This document shows positions 20,101 through 27,110 of a stretch of 40,845 nucleotides of DNA, in pieces. The notes below the pieces were generated by a model. The model searched no databases, was not told the DNA's origin, and saw nothing but the letters and a program-made list of their open reading frames with translations. The DNA is taken from the NCBI GenBank assembly GCA_016178535.1, contig JACOTD010000012.1, positions 1-40,845 of the forward strand, in the 5' to 3' direction. Positions within the stretch are counted from its first letter, which is position 1; the number at the start of each line of letters is the position of its first letter. The stretch is from Candidatus Peregrinibacteria bacterium (GTDB taxonomy: Bacteria > Patescibacteriota > Gracilibacteria > Peribacterales > Peribacteraceae). The translations under genes were made by a program, and so were the position numbers.

Positions 20101-20401
20101 TGACTCCTTCGACGAGGGACGCGACAACCGGGCCGAAGGTCTGCTCCAGCTCCGCACGCGTCACGGAGGAATCCTCCAGGACATCGTGGAGGAGGGCGGC
20201 CTGGATGGTTTCGCTGTCGGCATCCCATTCGCACAGGATCAGCGCGACGGCGATGGGGTGCTCTGCGTACGGCGTTCCATCCTCGCGCGTCTGGTTCGCA
20301 TGAATCCTCTTCGCGAAGGCAAGCGCCTCCCCGATGCGCCCTCGCTCGGCGTCGGCGAAGGATCGAATGGCGCGTTGGAAGCTCTGCTCAATGTCCTCCA
20401 C
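17126..20401 (-). CDS. Rel/SpoT homologue (RSH) fused to a membrane EamA-type transporter domain
   Basis: One uninterrupted 1091-residue frame. Residues 20-150: HD hydrolase with intact ALLHDVLED and IKLADRLHNIRT. Residues 225-335: synthetase fold, recognisable by CYAILRILHALYRPVGSRFR and LLEVRIRTWEM, but the conserved Y-D-L...R strand reads FTLVLLV and the GTP-stacking GYQSLH reads GSQGIS, so synthesis is probably lost. Residues 376-438: TGS. 445-530: helical region. 550-630: ACT-like. Up to here it is a full-length Rel. Residues 634-750 add about four membrane helices. Residues 783-1085 form a ten-helix EamA/DMT-type transporter with two repeats. I know of no described RSH with a transporter domain. 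The likely start is GTG at 20401, with TGCTACCAT ending 9 bases upstream. The protein would hydrolyse alarmone at the membrane. Confidence 0.85.
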   Translation of the reverse strand: MEDIEQSFQRAIRSFADAERGRIGEALAFAKRIHANQTREDGTPYAEHPIAVALILCEWDADSETIQAALLHDVLEDSSVTRAELEQTFGPVVASLVEGVTKFTQADMVSAAFDRKIETLRKLLDVMRRDIRAMLIKLADRLHNIRTVGVLPKERQERLASETLEIYGIIARHLSMHDLEREFGEVCVPILSPAQAEEFVQMRSRSSPKILAIATAVEESVQQAARGELQLVRSDARSMQHLLQLQTEGKLSDEQTFTLVLLVRDEDACYAILRILHALYRPVGSRFRDFIAAPTESGSQGISTTVIGPENSLLEVRIRTWEMDVQQRLGIVRSVFGGTMGGPGDSWIRRSQVLDQSTRESSEAFWTALQSDLLHETVNVTVDGNSLALALGSTALDAAYAQLGKDAHRIAAIDRNGAPARFSSILSDDDVLRVTLDKHGTVSFERLQDVVSSFARNLITEALKQRSREEKIRVGSQLLQKEFDRFKRGLIGELTKGQQHDVAAHFRRQSFEEVVAMVGEGVLEARDIVFHLFPEHRTFSFRAAPVSHLPQSFRLHVRGTQSSQQDVLHLLTSIARIEGIDIRQVDVVSQTPGTFDLFLRGRAPDRTHFAEFLTVLERQEWISHVDVLLSPFQRLFLFGSFTLAFAIIVIDVLLLPYYERLFGAFSVLPLTLVQVLPLLPIVGANYYLLKLLRHYIVRMRQDQWFLGLGFLLNILGLILLISHGIYARVQTSLLPLVGVFILSLLYTEYRFIQSQALFTEINQEIPREISQQQRTAVLHRKTVGYVIRVLAVLIWGIEPIYIRYTPVNVLSPFLRTFLLSIGVLVPTSCILLLRSIVQCKRPRLRLPYDRSFVLLVLGQAGYMYFKNASLIYTSGTNLLLFNNFSPVMGLLIASIFWRKDIPYLRQPKTMSWIFLLAVISAFASSLIFFNDVQHSSATALGDILAMISTFFDVFLTVGQIQYIKKFAKTDGLLLNEHVFLFLLAFVSPAILLLLLAHQPILAGLTLKTFFLGLGIGLFVGTGQLLNYEAFKRIDGYLAFMLFNLSVIVTFSMETFLLRSVRPTVVLLLSAILIVISSVAAELINFRAERAS

Positions 20402-20410
20402 AGGCTCATC

Positions 20411-20416
20411 ATGGTA
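20411..20416 (-). promoter_or_regulatory. Extended -10 box for the RSH fusion gene
   Basis: On the minus strand TGCTACCAT ends 9 bases before the GTG start at 20401, implying a leader of 2-3 bases. The box lies just outside the foldback repeat. Confidence 0.4.
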
Positions 20417-20427
20417 GCAGAACGCGT

Positions 20428-20692
20428 GTTGGTGTTTGTTGTTTCTGTGACCTCACCCCCAACCCCTCTCCTGTTCTTGGGCTGTCCTTTCCTTCAGAAT
20501 TTTTGCATGTTTCTCGTGCAGGAACGGCAGGAGAGGGGGGTGTTTTGTTTATGTTTTGTCGTGTGGCAGCAAAAAAACAAACAAAACATTCCCCTCTCCT
20601 TGCTCAGAGCCTTCAGGAACATTCTCCTACATCGAAGAAAGGAAAATGGAAGGAGGAGAGGGGTTAGGGGTAAGGTCAAAACACCAACACCA
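20428..20692. repeat. Nested foldback (MITE-like) element
   Basis: This fills the gap between the divergent RSH and ileS genes. The outer arms are CCTCACCCCCAACCCCTCTC (from 20451) and GAGAGGGGTTAGGGGTAAGG (to about 20676), extended by GTTGGTGTTTG / ACACCAAC. Inner arms GGAGAGGGGGGTGTTTTGTT (20530) and AACAAAACATTCCCCTCTCC (to 20599) form a second hairpin. No transposase or credible ORF lies inside, so it resembles a non-autonomous element. Confidence 0.7.
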
Positions 20693-20730
20693 TACAAAAC
20701 AGACCCCTGTCTTCGCCGAGATCTCCTCTT

Positions 20731-20736
20731 TATACT
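20731..20736 (+). promoter_or_regulatory. -10 box for ileS
   Basis: TATACT ends 7 bases before the ileS ATG (20744), again fitting leaderless spacing. This argues against any T-box leader controlling this synthetase. Confidence 0.5.
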
Positions 20737-20743
20737 CTGTCTG

Positions 20744-23700
20744 ATGTTCGACCCCGTCGATCCACGGCAGAATTTCCCCTCGCTCGAGCGTGGCATTCTG
20801 AAGGAGTGGCGTGAGGAAAACACGTTCAAGCGATCGATTCATCAGAGGAGCCGCCAGGAGGGAGACCCGCTCGACGGGAAAAAAGGGGCGAGGGAAGACT
20901 GCTTCAGCTTCTACGACGGGCCGCCGTTTGCGACCGGGCTCCCCCACTACGGCCACCTCCTCGCGGGGACGATCAAGGACGTCATCCCCCGGTACCAGAC
21001 CATGCGCGGCAAACGCGTGGACCGGCGCTTCGGGTGGGACTGCCACGGGCTCCCCATCGAGAACATCATCGAGAAGGAGCACGGCATCAAGAGCAAGAAG
21101 GAGATCGAGGCCATGGGCGTGAAAGCGTTCAATGACTTGTGCCGCAGCGCCGTCCAGCGGCACACGAAGGAATGGAGAGTCGTCGTGGAACGCATGGGAA
21201 GGTGGGTCGACATGGATCACGACTACCGGACCATGGACCCCGAATACATGGAGAGCATCTGGTGGGTGTTCGCCTCGCTCGCGGAGAAGGAGCTGATCTA
21301 CGAGGGCCGCAAGCCGATGCATATCTGTCCGCGATGCCAGACATCGCTCTCCAATTTCGAAGTGACGCAGGGATACAGAGAGATCACGGACTATTCCGTC
21401 ACGGCGAAGTTTGAACTCATCGATGAGCCGGGAACATTCGTCCTCGCGTGGACGACGACTCCGTGGACGCTACCTGGGAATTTGTTTCTTGCTTTGAATC
21501 CTAATATCCAATACGTGAAATTTAAATACAAAAATGAATTCTGCATTGTTGCAGAAGCTATATGGAATAACCGTGAAAATCCAAAAAATGTATTGCACTC
21601 ACTCATGTACGCCAAAGCGCATGAACCAGGTATGCCAATTTTTGATACCGAAAAAATCGTTGGTAATCCATTTTCAGGGAAAGAACTTCTCGAAAAAAAG
21701 TATGGTCCTCTCTTCCCCTACTTCGCCGAAGAATACCAGAGAAGCGCTTTCCGGATCGTGCCAGGGGAATTCGTCACGATTGACGAGGGAACGGGCGTTG
21801 TGCACATCGCACCGGGATTCGGCGAGGACGACTGCAACATCGGGAAGCGAGAGCGGGTTCCCCTCCTCCAGCACGTTCACATGGACGGAACGTTCACGAG
21901 CGACGTGAGAGAGTTCTCCGGCATGCACGTGAAGCCGAAGGAAGATCCCAGCAAGACCGATCACAAAATCGCCGCATGGCTCGATGCGCACGGAAAGCTG
22001 TTCGCTGCGGAAAACTACTCTCACACGTACCCCCATTGCTGGCGATGCGATACTCCCCTCCTCAACTATGCGACCTCCTCCTGGTTCGTTTCGGTGGAGA
22101 AAATCAAGGAGAACATGCTCCAGGCGAACGCGGAGACGGAGTGGGTGCCCTCGCACATCCGCGATGGAAGGTTCGGGAAGTGGCTCGAGAATGCGCGCGA
22201 CTGGGCGATCTCCCGCTCGCGGTACTGGGGCACGCCGCTGCCGATCTGGCGATGCAGCGAGACGGGAGAGACGGAGGTGATCGGGAGCAGGGACGATCTG
22301 ATGAAGCGCAAACCGATCCGGTTCACGAAAGTAACGGTGCTGCGCCACGGTGAGAGCGGGGGGAACGTGGCGCCGCTCTACCAGGGAAAACCACCCGGAA
22401 CGGATCTGACGGCGAAGGGGAAGAACCAAGTGCGCGCGACGGCGGATCGCCTTTCCGACGAGACGATCGCGCGGATCTACTGCTCCCCGCTCGCGCGGAC
22501 GACGCAGACGGCGGCGATCATCGCGGAGGAGACGGACGCGGAGGCAGTGACTGACGAGCGCCTCCGCGAGGTGGAATTCGGCGAGTACGAGGGCACATCG
22601 ATCGATTTTTCCGACCTCACGCTCGTGAGAGCCAGGAGAGCCCACAAGCTCGAGACGGGGAAGATGGAGAGCATCTACCACTTCCCGGGCATGGAGACCT
22701 GGAAGCACGTGCACGCGCGCATGAGCGATTTCTTGACCGACGTCCTGCCCAGGCACCGCGGCGAGCACATCGTGATCGTCACGCACGCCGATCCCCTCCA
22801 GAACATCCGCACCTTCTTCACGGGCGAAGACCCGGTGAAGATCTCGCACCAGCCTTACCCGGGCTTCGCCGAGCCGTTCACCTTCTACTGGGATCACGAC
22901 ACGGGGAAGGAACTCGATCTCCACAGGGAGACCGTCGATACGATTCGGTGGCCAGGATCTCCGAACGAGAAGAGCGTTGAGGTGACCATCGTGCGGCACG
23001 GGGAGACGGACTGGAACAAGGAGCGCAAAGTGCAAGGCGGCGATGTCGACGAGCCGCTGAATGGCGAAGGGGGAAGCCAGGCGCATGCGCTCGCGAAGAA
23101 GCTCGCGAAGAAAACATTCGACGTGATCCTCTCTTCCGATCTGAAACGGACCGCCGGGACAGCCGCCATCCTCTCAAAGGAGCTCGGCGTTCCGCTCGCG
23201 GGTGAATGGAGAGAGCTCCGCGAACGGTTCACGGGTGAATGGAGCGGGACGTCCATCGATGACGTGATGAAGAAGCACCCGCGGATACACGAGAAACAGA
23301 GTCCGGTTTCCCAGCACGCAACACCGCCGGGCGGCGAGAGCCTCTCAGAATTTCTCCAGCGCATGGAGCGCGCCTACGACCGTCTCCTCGAAGAATTTTC
23401 CGGGAAGAAGATCCTCATCGTCACGCACAAGGGGGTCATTCAGGGGCTCGCAGCGCTCGCGGAGAATCTGACGCACAAGCAGGCGATTGATCATGCGAAG
23501 GAGAATGCCGAACTGCAGACGCTCACCCTCCATCCCCTCCTCCGGCGCATCCCCGAGGTGCTCGATTGCTGGTTCGAGAGCGGCTCGATGCCGTATGCGC
23601 AGGGGCACTTTCCCTTCGCACTTCGCACTTCGTACTTCGCAATTGATCAGGAGCAAAAGGGCGAATTGCGAATTGCGAGTGGCGAATTGCCCCCCGGCTT

Positions 23701-25186
23701 TCCCGCCGACTTCATCGCCGAGGGGATCGACCAAACGCGCGGGTGGTTCTATACGTTGACGGTGCTCAGCGCGGCGCTCTTCAACCTTCCGGCGTTTCGC
23801 CACTGCATCGTGAACGGGACGGTGCTCGCGGAGGACGGCAGGAAGATGAGCAAGCGGCTGAAGAATTACCCCGAGCCGCTCGAGGTCGTGGAGAAGCACG
23901 GGGCCGATGCCGTGCGCTTCGCGCTCATGAGTTCGCCTGCCGTGCGTGGCGAAGACCTGCGCTTCTCGGAGAAACTCGTGCTCGAGACGGTCAGGAGCGT
24001 CCTGCTGCCCCTCTGGAACACGTATTCATTTTTCGTGACGTACGCGAACGCGGCCACGTGGGAAGCGAGTGAAACTCGAAGACATTCGACGCATCCGCTC
24101 GATATTTGGATCCGCGCCGAGGTGCAGGATCTCGTGAATAGGATGACGGAGCAACTCGACGGCTACGATCTCTCCGCAACCTGTGCGGAGCTGCACGACA
24201 CGATCGACGCGCTCACCAATTGGTACATCCGTCTCTCGCGCCGGCGATTCGCCGGGAAGAGCGGCATTCATACGGAGACGGCATTCGATGACCATGGAGA
24301 GGATCGCCATGCGGCTCTCCACACGCTCTTCGATGTTCTCCTGACCCTCTGCCAGCTCCTGTCACCCTTCTGCCCGTTCATCACCGAGGCGATCTACTTG
24401 AACCTCGTTCCCGAGGAGCACGGATCCATCCACCTGACCGACTGGCCGGCCCCTCGGGCACTGACGAAGGAGGAAGAGATTCTCCTCTCGCGCACGCGGC
24501 TCCTGCGGATGATCGTGACGCTCGGGCTCTCGGTGCGCGCCGAGCGGAAGGTGAAGCTGCGTCAGCCGCTCAGCAAGGCGACGGCGGCGATTCCGCAATC
24601 TCTTCGGGAAGGCGGCGATCTCACTCTCGATGAACTGCGGCTCCTGCAGGAAGAATTGAACGTGAAGGCCATCGAAGTGGTGGACGATCCGGGGTCTCTC
24701 GCGCAGGCGATCGCACAGGTGGACGCGCGGAAGGTCGGGCCGCGATTGGGGGGTCGCGTGCAAGAGATCATCATCGCCGGGAAGAGCGGCGACTTCACCG
24801 TGAAGGAGAACGGCGAGGTGTTGATTCTCGAAGAAGTTCTCTCCCCCGAAGAAGTCACGATCGTCTACCGCGGACGCGAAGGGGAGAATATCGCGGCGGA
24901 CCGGGGGATCGTCGTCAGCATGGAGACGGCCGTGACGCCGGCATTGAAGAAGGAAGGGATGCTCCGAGACCTTCTCCGCGCCATCCAGAAGCTGCGGAAG
25001 GAGGAAGGCTTCGCGGTCACCGATCGCGTGACGCTTTCAATCGAGGGAGCGGATGATCTGATTCAGCACAACAAAGAAGTCATTGAACGCGAGACGAACG
25101 TCGTCGTCGACGGGAACAAGGACGGAGAGCACCATGTGATCCAACTCGACGATGACCATTCCGTGACGATCACCATAAAGAAGTGA
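20744..25186 (+). CDS. ileS: Isoleucyl-tRNA synthetase with two inserted histidine-phosphatase domains
   Basis: Charges tRNA-Ile. At 1480 residues it is about 440 longer than usual. The class I signature HYGH lies at residues 68-71 within DGPPFATGLPHYGHLLAGTI. The CP1 editing region, SWFVSVEKIK, RDWAISRSRYWGTPLPIW, DCWFESGSMPYAQGHFPF, DQTRGWFYTL and the KMSKR loop (near 1037) follow in order, then the anticodon-binding and C-terminal regions. The sequence style (GWDCHGLP, DCWFESGSMPYA) fits the eukaryote-like IleRS type. Between EVIGSRDDLM and RIPEVLDCWFESG are two tandem histidine-phosphatase domains (about residues 525-930). A smaller repeat-encoded insert follows at about residues 957-980. 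All synthetase signature motifs are intact. The very long track ORF begins far upstream in antisense of the RSH gene. The true start is ATG 20744. Confidence 0.95.
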   Translation: MFDPVDPRQNFPSLERGILKEWREENTFKRSIHQRSRQEGDPLDGKKGAREDCFSFYDGPPFATGLPHYGHLLAGTIKDVIPRYQTMRGKRVDRRFGWDCHGLPIENIIEKEHGIKSKKEIEAMGVKAFNDLCRSAVQRHTKEWRVVVERMGRWVDMDHDYRTMDPEYMESIWWVFASLAEKELIYEGRKPMHICPRCQTSLSNFEVTQGYREITDYSVTAKFELIDEPGTFVLAWTTTPWTLPGNLFLALNPNIQYVKFKYKNEFCIVAEAIWNNRENPKNVLHSLMYAKAHEPGMPIFDTEKIVGNPFSGKELLEKKYGPLFPYFAEEYQRSAFRIVPGEFVTIDEGTGVVHIAPGFGEDDCNIGKRERVPLLQHVHMDGTFTSDVREFSGMHVKPKEDPSKTDHKIAAWLDAHGKLFAAENYSHTYPHCWRCDTPLLNYATSSWFVSVEKIKENMLQANAETEWVPSHIRDGRFGKWLENARDWAISRSRYWGTPLPIWRCSETGETEVIGSRDDLMKRKPIRFTKVTVLRHGESGGNVAPLYQGKPPGTDLTAKGKNQVRATADRLSDETIARIYCSPLARTTQTAAIIAEETDAEAVTDERLREVEFGEYEGTSIDFSDLTLVRARRAHKLETGKMESIYHFPGMETWKHVHARMSDFLTDVLPRHRGEHIVIVTHADPLQNIRTFFTGEDPVKISHQPYPGFAEPFTFYWDHDTGKELDLHRETVDTIRWPGSPNEKSVEVTIVRHGETDWNKERKVQGGDVDEPLNGEGGSQAHALAKKLAKKTFDVILSSDLKRTAGTAAILSKELGVPLAGEWRELRERFTGEWSGTSIDDVMKKHPRIHEKQSPVSQHATPPGGESLSEFLQRMERAYDRLLEEFSGKKILIVTHKGVIQGLAALAENLTHKQAIDHAKENAELQTLTLHPLLRRIPEVLDCWFESGSMPYAQGHFPFALRTSYFAIDQEQKGELRIASGELPPGFPADFIAEGIDQTRGWFYTLTVLSAALFNLPAFRHCIVNGTVLAEDGRKMSKRLKNYPEPLEVVEKHGADAVRFALMSSPAVRGEDLRFSEKLVLETVRSVLLPLWNTYSFFVTYANAATWEASETRRHSTHPLDIWIRAEVQDLVNRMTEQLDGYDLSATCAELHDTIDALTNWYIRLSRRRFAGKSGIHTETAFDDHGEDRHAALHTLFDVLLTLCQLLSPFCPFITEAIYLNLVPEEHGSIHLTDWPAPRALTKEEEILLSRTRLLRMIVTLGLSVRAERKVKLRQPLSKATAAIPQSLREGGDLTLDELRLLQEELNVKAIEVVDDPGSLAQAIAQVDARKVGPRLGGRVQEIIIAGKSGDFTVKENGEVLILEEVLSPEEVTIVYRGREGENIAADRGIVVSMETAVTPALKKEGMLRDLLRAIQKLRKEEGFAVTDRVTLSIEGADDLIQHNKEVIERETNVVVDGNKDGEHHVIQLDDDHSVTITIKK
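22318..23535 (+). other. Tandem histidine-phosphatase domains inserted in IleRS
   Basis: Domain 1 (residues ~528-735): VTVLRHGESGG, SPLARTTQTAAII, REVEFGEYEG and IVTHADPLQN. Domain 2 (~745-930): VTIVRHGETDWNKERKVQGG, SSDLKRTAGTAAIL, RERFTGEWSG and IVTHKGVIQG. Each therefore keeps the nucleophile RHG, the second Arg, the acidic residue and the second His of the phosphoglycerate-mutase-like superfamily. The two copies differ clearly from one another, so the duplication is old or they came separately. Insertion is in the loop that precedes DCWFESG in the synthetase body. Confidence 0.85.
23611..23690. repeat. Palindromic TTCGCAA-type repeat in frame in ileS
   Basis: TTCGCACTTCGCACTTCGTA (from 23615) faces CGAATTGCGAATTGCGAGTG (from 23662) around a loop of about 17 bases. 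It is translated as ALRTSYFAIDQ...RIASGELPP, between GHFPF and FPADFIAEGIDQ, where ordinary IleRS has only a short link. It is the same repeat type as at 5910 and inside uvrA. Confidence 0.75.
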
Positions 25187-25263
25187 TTCAGCGGCGAAGG
25201 AGAAGAGAAACTTCCATCACGGAACCGCTGCCTGCCCTGAGTGTGATCGAAGCGAACCGCTGC

Positions 25264-25269
25264 TACACT
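25264..25269 (+). promoter_or_regulatory. Extended -10 box for the holin-family gene
   Basis: TGCTACACT ends exactly 6 bases before the ATG at 25276, which fixes the start within the longer track ORF. Confidence 0.5.
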
Positions 25270-25275
25270 TCTCCC

Positions 25276-25668
25276 ATGTCCGCCCCTGCCCGCATCATCG
25301 TCCGGTTCGTCCTCAATGTCCTCCTCGTCTGGGGACTCGCAACGTATCTTTCCGACTACGTTTCCGTGGAAGGAGGCTGGACGGCCTTCGTCGTGATCGG
25401 GGCATTGCTCACGCTGATGAATGCGATCGTCCGGCCGCTCCTCACCCTCATCACGCTGCCGTTGCGATTGCTCGCGACGATTCTGACGGTCGTGATTGTC
25501 AACGGCATCTTCCTCTGGCTCACGATCCTGATCGTCGGTGCGATGGATCCGACCGTCGTCTCGCTCCAGATCAACGGCGGCATCGCCGGATGGATCTTCC
25601 TCTCGCTCCTGGTGGGTCTCGCGAACTGGGTGATGAAGGAAGTGCTGCACTACGAAGCGAGGACATAG
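25276..25668 (+). CDS. Phage-holin-family (superfamily IV) small membrane protein
   Basis: A 130-residue protein that is almost wholly hydrophobic, with four predicted membrane helices. The motif MNAIVRPLLTLITLPLRLLA between the second and third helices is typical of the PF04020 family (formerly DUF360), called phage holin family IV by homology. These are usually chromosomal proteins of unknown function, and a lytic role should not be assumed. ATG at 25276 is preferred over the track start because of the -10 box 6 bases before it and because the upstream 31 codons are not conserved-looking. Confidence 0.75.
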   Translation: MSAPARIIVRFVLNVLLVWGLATYLSDYVSVEGGWTAFVVIGALLTLMNAIVRPLLTLITLPLRLLATILTVVIVNGIFLWLTILIVGAMDPTVVSLQINGGIAGWIFLSLLVGLANWVMKEVLHYEART

Positions 25669-25707
25669 ATTTGCATCTTGTTTCTTGTATCTTCGATCTT
25701 TTTCCTT

Positions 25708-26598
25708 TCACGCCGCCCACCCCTGCATCACCCCCGCAGCGGCGCTGAAGAAGGCAACCAGTGCAGCGCCGAGCATCCACCATCCGGTTGCTCCGAAGAT
25801 TTTCTTCGCCGTCGGATCGTCGCTGCGATGGAGTTGGCGCTTCCACGCGTCCGCAACGAGGAGGAATGCGGCGCTGAGAATGAGTGCGCGGAATGACTCG
25901 TGCGCCATGACCATTCGAAACACCACGAGGAGAATCACAACCGAGAGAAATTGCAAGAGCCCTCGTGCAACATGCGGGCGAGAGAGCAATCGCGCATCGA
26001 CCCATGAGCCGATGATGAGCCCGAGCATGGAGCAAAGGAATGCAACGAGCGGAGATGCTGCCATCGTCGCGTAGCTGGATGTGAAGAAGCTGAGCATCCG
26101 TTCCACCGGCAGCGTGAGGACGATCGCGGCTGCGATGAGGAGACCGATGACCATGCCGCAAGCGGCGAACGGTCGCGAGGGACGCAGAAGGAGTCGCGCG
26201 GCAACGGAGAGCAGGAACAGGAATGCGAGCGCGCAGGCAACCTGACTGTAGAGGAGCACGCTGAATTCCGGCGCGTGATCAGGCGTGTTGGCGCTGACAA
26301 TCGAGGCGACGCCGTTCTGGCTCTTCGCGTACAGGAGGTACGGCTCCCGATCCGCGAGGGCGTTTCCCCAATCATCGCTCTGCGAGAGAAAGACGACGGA
26401 CTCGGGGAACGGCCCCTTGAACGGATGGATGAGCCGCACCTGGGGCATCTCCCCGACGAATTTCATGCGGCCGACGAACACGCTGTCCGCGCTTCTCCAA
26501 AGATCGAACGGCGTTGAGAGGAGCTTGGCAAGGGCAGCAGTCGATACACAAAAAATAAGAAACAACGCGCCGAAGAGAGAGAGAATGGATCTTCGCAT
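25708..26598 (-). CDS. Exported/membrane protein of unknown function
   Basis: A 296-residue protein. It has a signal peptide (MRRSILSLFGALFLIFCVSTAALA), then an extracytoplasmic domain of about 100 residues (SADSVFVGRMKFVGE, HPFKGPFPESVVFLSQ, NALADREPYLLYAK). About six to seven membrane helices follow. The soluble part resembles the small beta domain found in proteins that mention a covered or exposed flux of substances (netrin/TIMP-like), but the match is too weak to name. The track start lies inside a palindromic repeat. The ATG at 26598 has TAGTCT 7 bases upstream. Confidence 0.6.
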   Translation of the reverse strand: MRRSILSLFGALFLIFCVSTAALAKLLSTPFDLWRSADSVFVGRMKFVGEMPQVRLIHPFKGPFPESVVFLSQSDDWGNALADREPYLLYAKSQNGVASIVSANTPDHAPEFSVLLYSQVACALAFLFLLSVAARLLLRPSRPFAACGMVIGLLIAAAIVLTLPVERMLSFFTSSYATMAASPLVAFLCSMLGLIIGSWVDARLLSRPHVARGLLQFLSVVILLVVFRMVMAHESFRALILSAAFLLVADAWKRQLHRSDDPTAKKIFGATGWWMLGAALVAFFSAAAGVMQGWAA

Positions 26599-26625
26599 TG
26601 GGAAGAGACTAGTCGCACGCTCGGA

Positions 26626-26738
26626 GAATGGCCAGATGGTTCGATGGTGAGATGGTTGCAAAGCAAGATCGAGATCGATGGAAACGAACTCTGAGAATCG
26701 CTTGCGAACCATCTAGCCATCACACCATCGAACTATTC
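26626..26738. repeat. Palindromic GATGGT-type repeat
   Basis: GAATGGCCAGATGGTTCGAT (from 26626) and its continuation GGTGAGATGGTTGCAA face TTGCGAACCATCTAGCCATC and ACACCATCGAACTATTC (to 26738). This is a third arm sequence with the same design: short tandem units facing their complement. It separates two minus-strand genes. Confidence 0.7.
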
Positions 26739-26759
26739 GTTCCCTCATCACTCACTCCA

Positions 26760-27020
26760 CTACATCGTCTTATTGATGAGATCGTTCAGGGCCCAACTGA
26801 CACCCTTGATGGCTGCGGGGGCTGGCACGTCACGGTACGAGGAGGCGACGCCGAATTCGTCCTCGCTCTTCTTCCACCCGAAGATGACGAACCCCGGGAT
26901 GCCCAGCTCCGCGAGAAAATCGTCGAGCCGCTTCTGGATGTCGTCTTGTTGCATGAAGGAGATGAACGTGCGCCAAGTGTAGCCGTCATCGATCGAATCG
27001 GGAAGATCCATGAACAGCAT
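26760..27020 (-). CDS. Small hypothetical protein
   Basis: An 86-residue soluble protein, not recognised. It has a regular alternation of charged and hydrophobic residues (TWRTFISFMQQDDIQKRLDD, GIPGFVIFGWKKSEDEFGVA) that looks like a real globular alpha/beta protein rather than a shadow frame. No competing frame looks better. A second in-frame ATG at 27011 is equally possible, as no ribosome site decides. The upstream spacer carries a short GATTCAGT-type repeat. Confidence 0.5.
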   Translation of the reverse strand: MLFMDLPDSIDDGYTWRTFISFMQQDDIQKRLDDFLAELGIPGFVIFGWKKSEDEFGVASSYRDVPAPAAIKGVSWALNDLINKTM

Positions 27021-27086
27021 GACTGACTGAATCGCTGAGCCACTGAATCACTCCCCATCGACCTAGGGCAATCCACAAAAATCTGC

Positions 27087-27092
27087 TATACT
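27087..27092 (+). promoter_or_regulatory. Extended -10 box for the sensor kinase gene
   Basis: TGCTATACT directly abuts the track ATG at 27093, so transcription would begin after that codon. The next in-frame ATG at 27111 is 18 bases downstream of the box and is therefore the likelier start. Confidence 0.5.
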
Positions 27093-27110
27093 ATGGGGAA
27101 AACTCACACC

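Noticed and set aside
17600-20743. Plus-strand ORF of 2528 residues reported from 17600 to 25186
   Set aside because: The part before 20744 is the antisense of the RSH gene and of the foldback element, kept open by GC-rich codon use. It has no recognisable domain, while the minus strand encodes a clear Rel/SpoT protein. Only the ileS part is real.
20494-20829. Minus-strand ORF over the foldback repeat
   Set aside because: It is encoded by the inverted-repeat arms and antisense of ileS, with no protein-like features.
25276-25668. Prophage, suggested by the holin-family protein
   Set aside because: No other phage gene is nearby, and this family is mostly chromosomal with unknown function.
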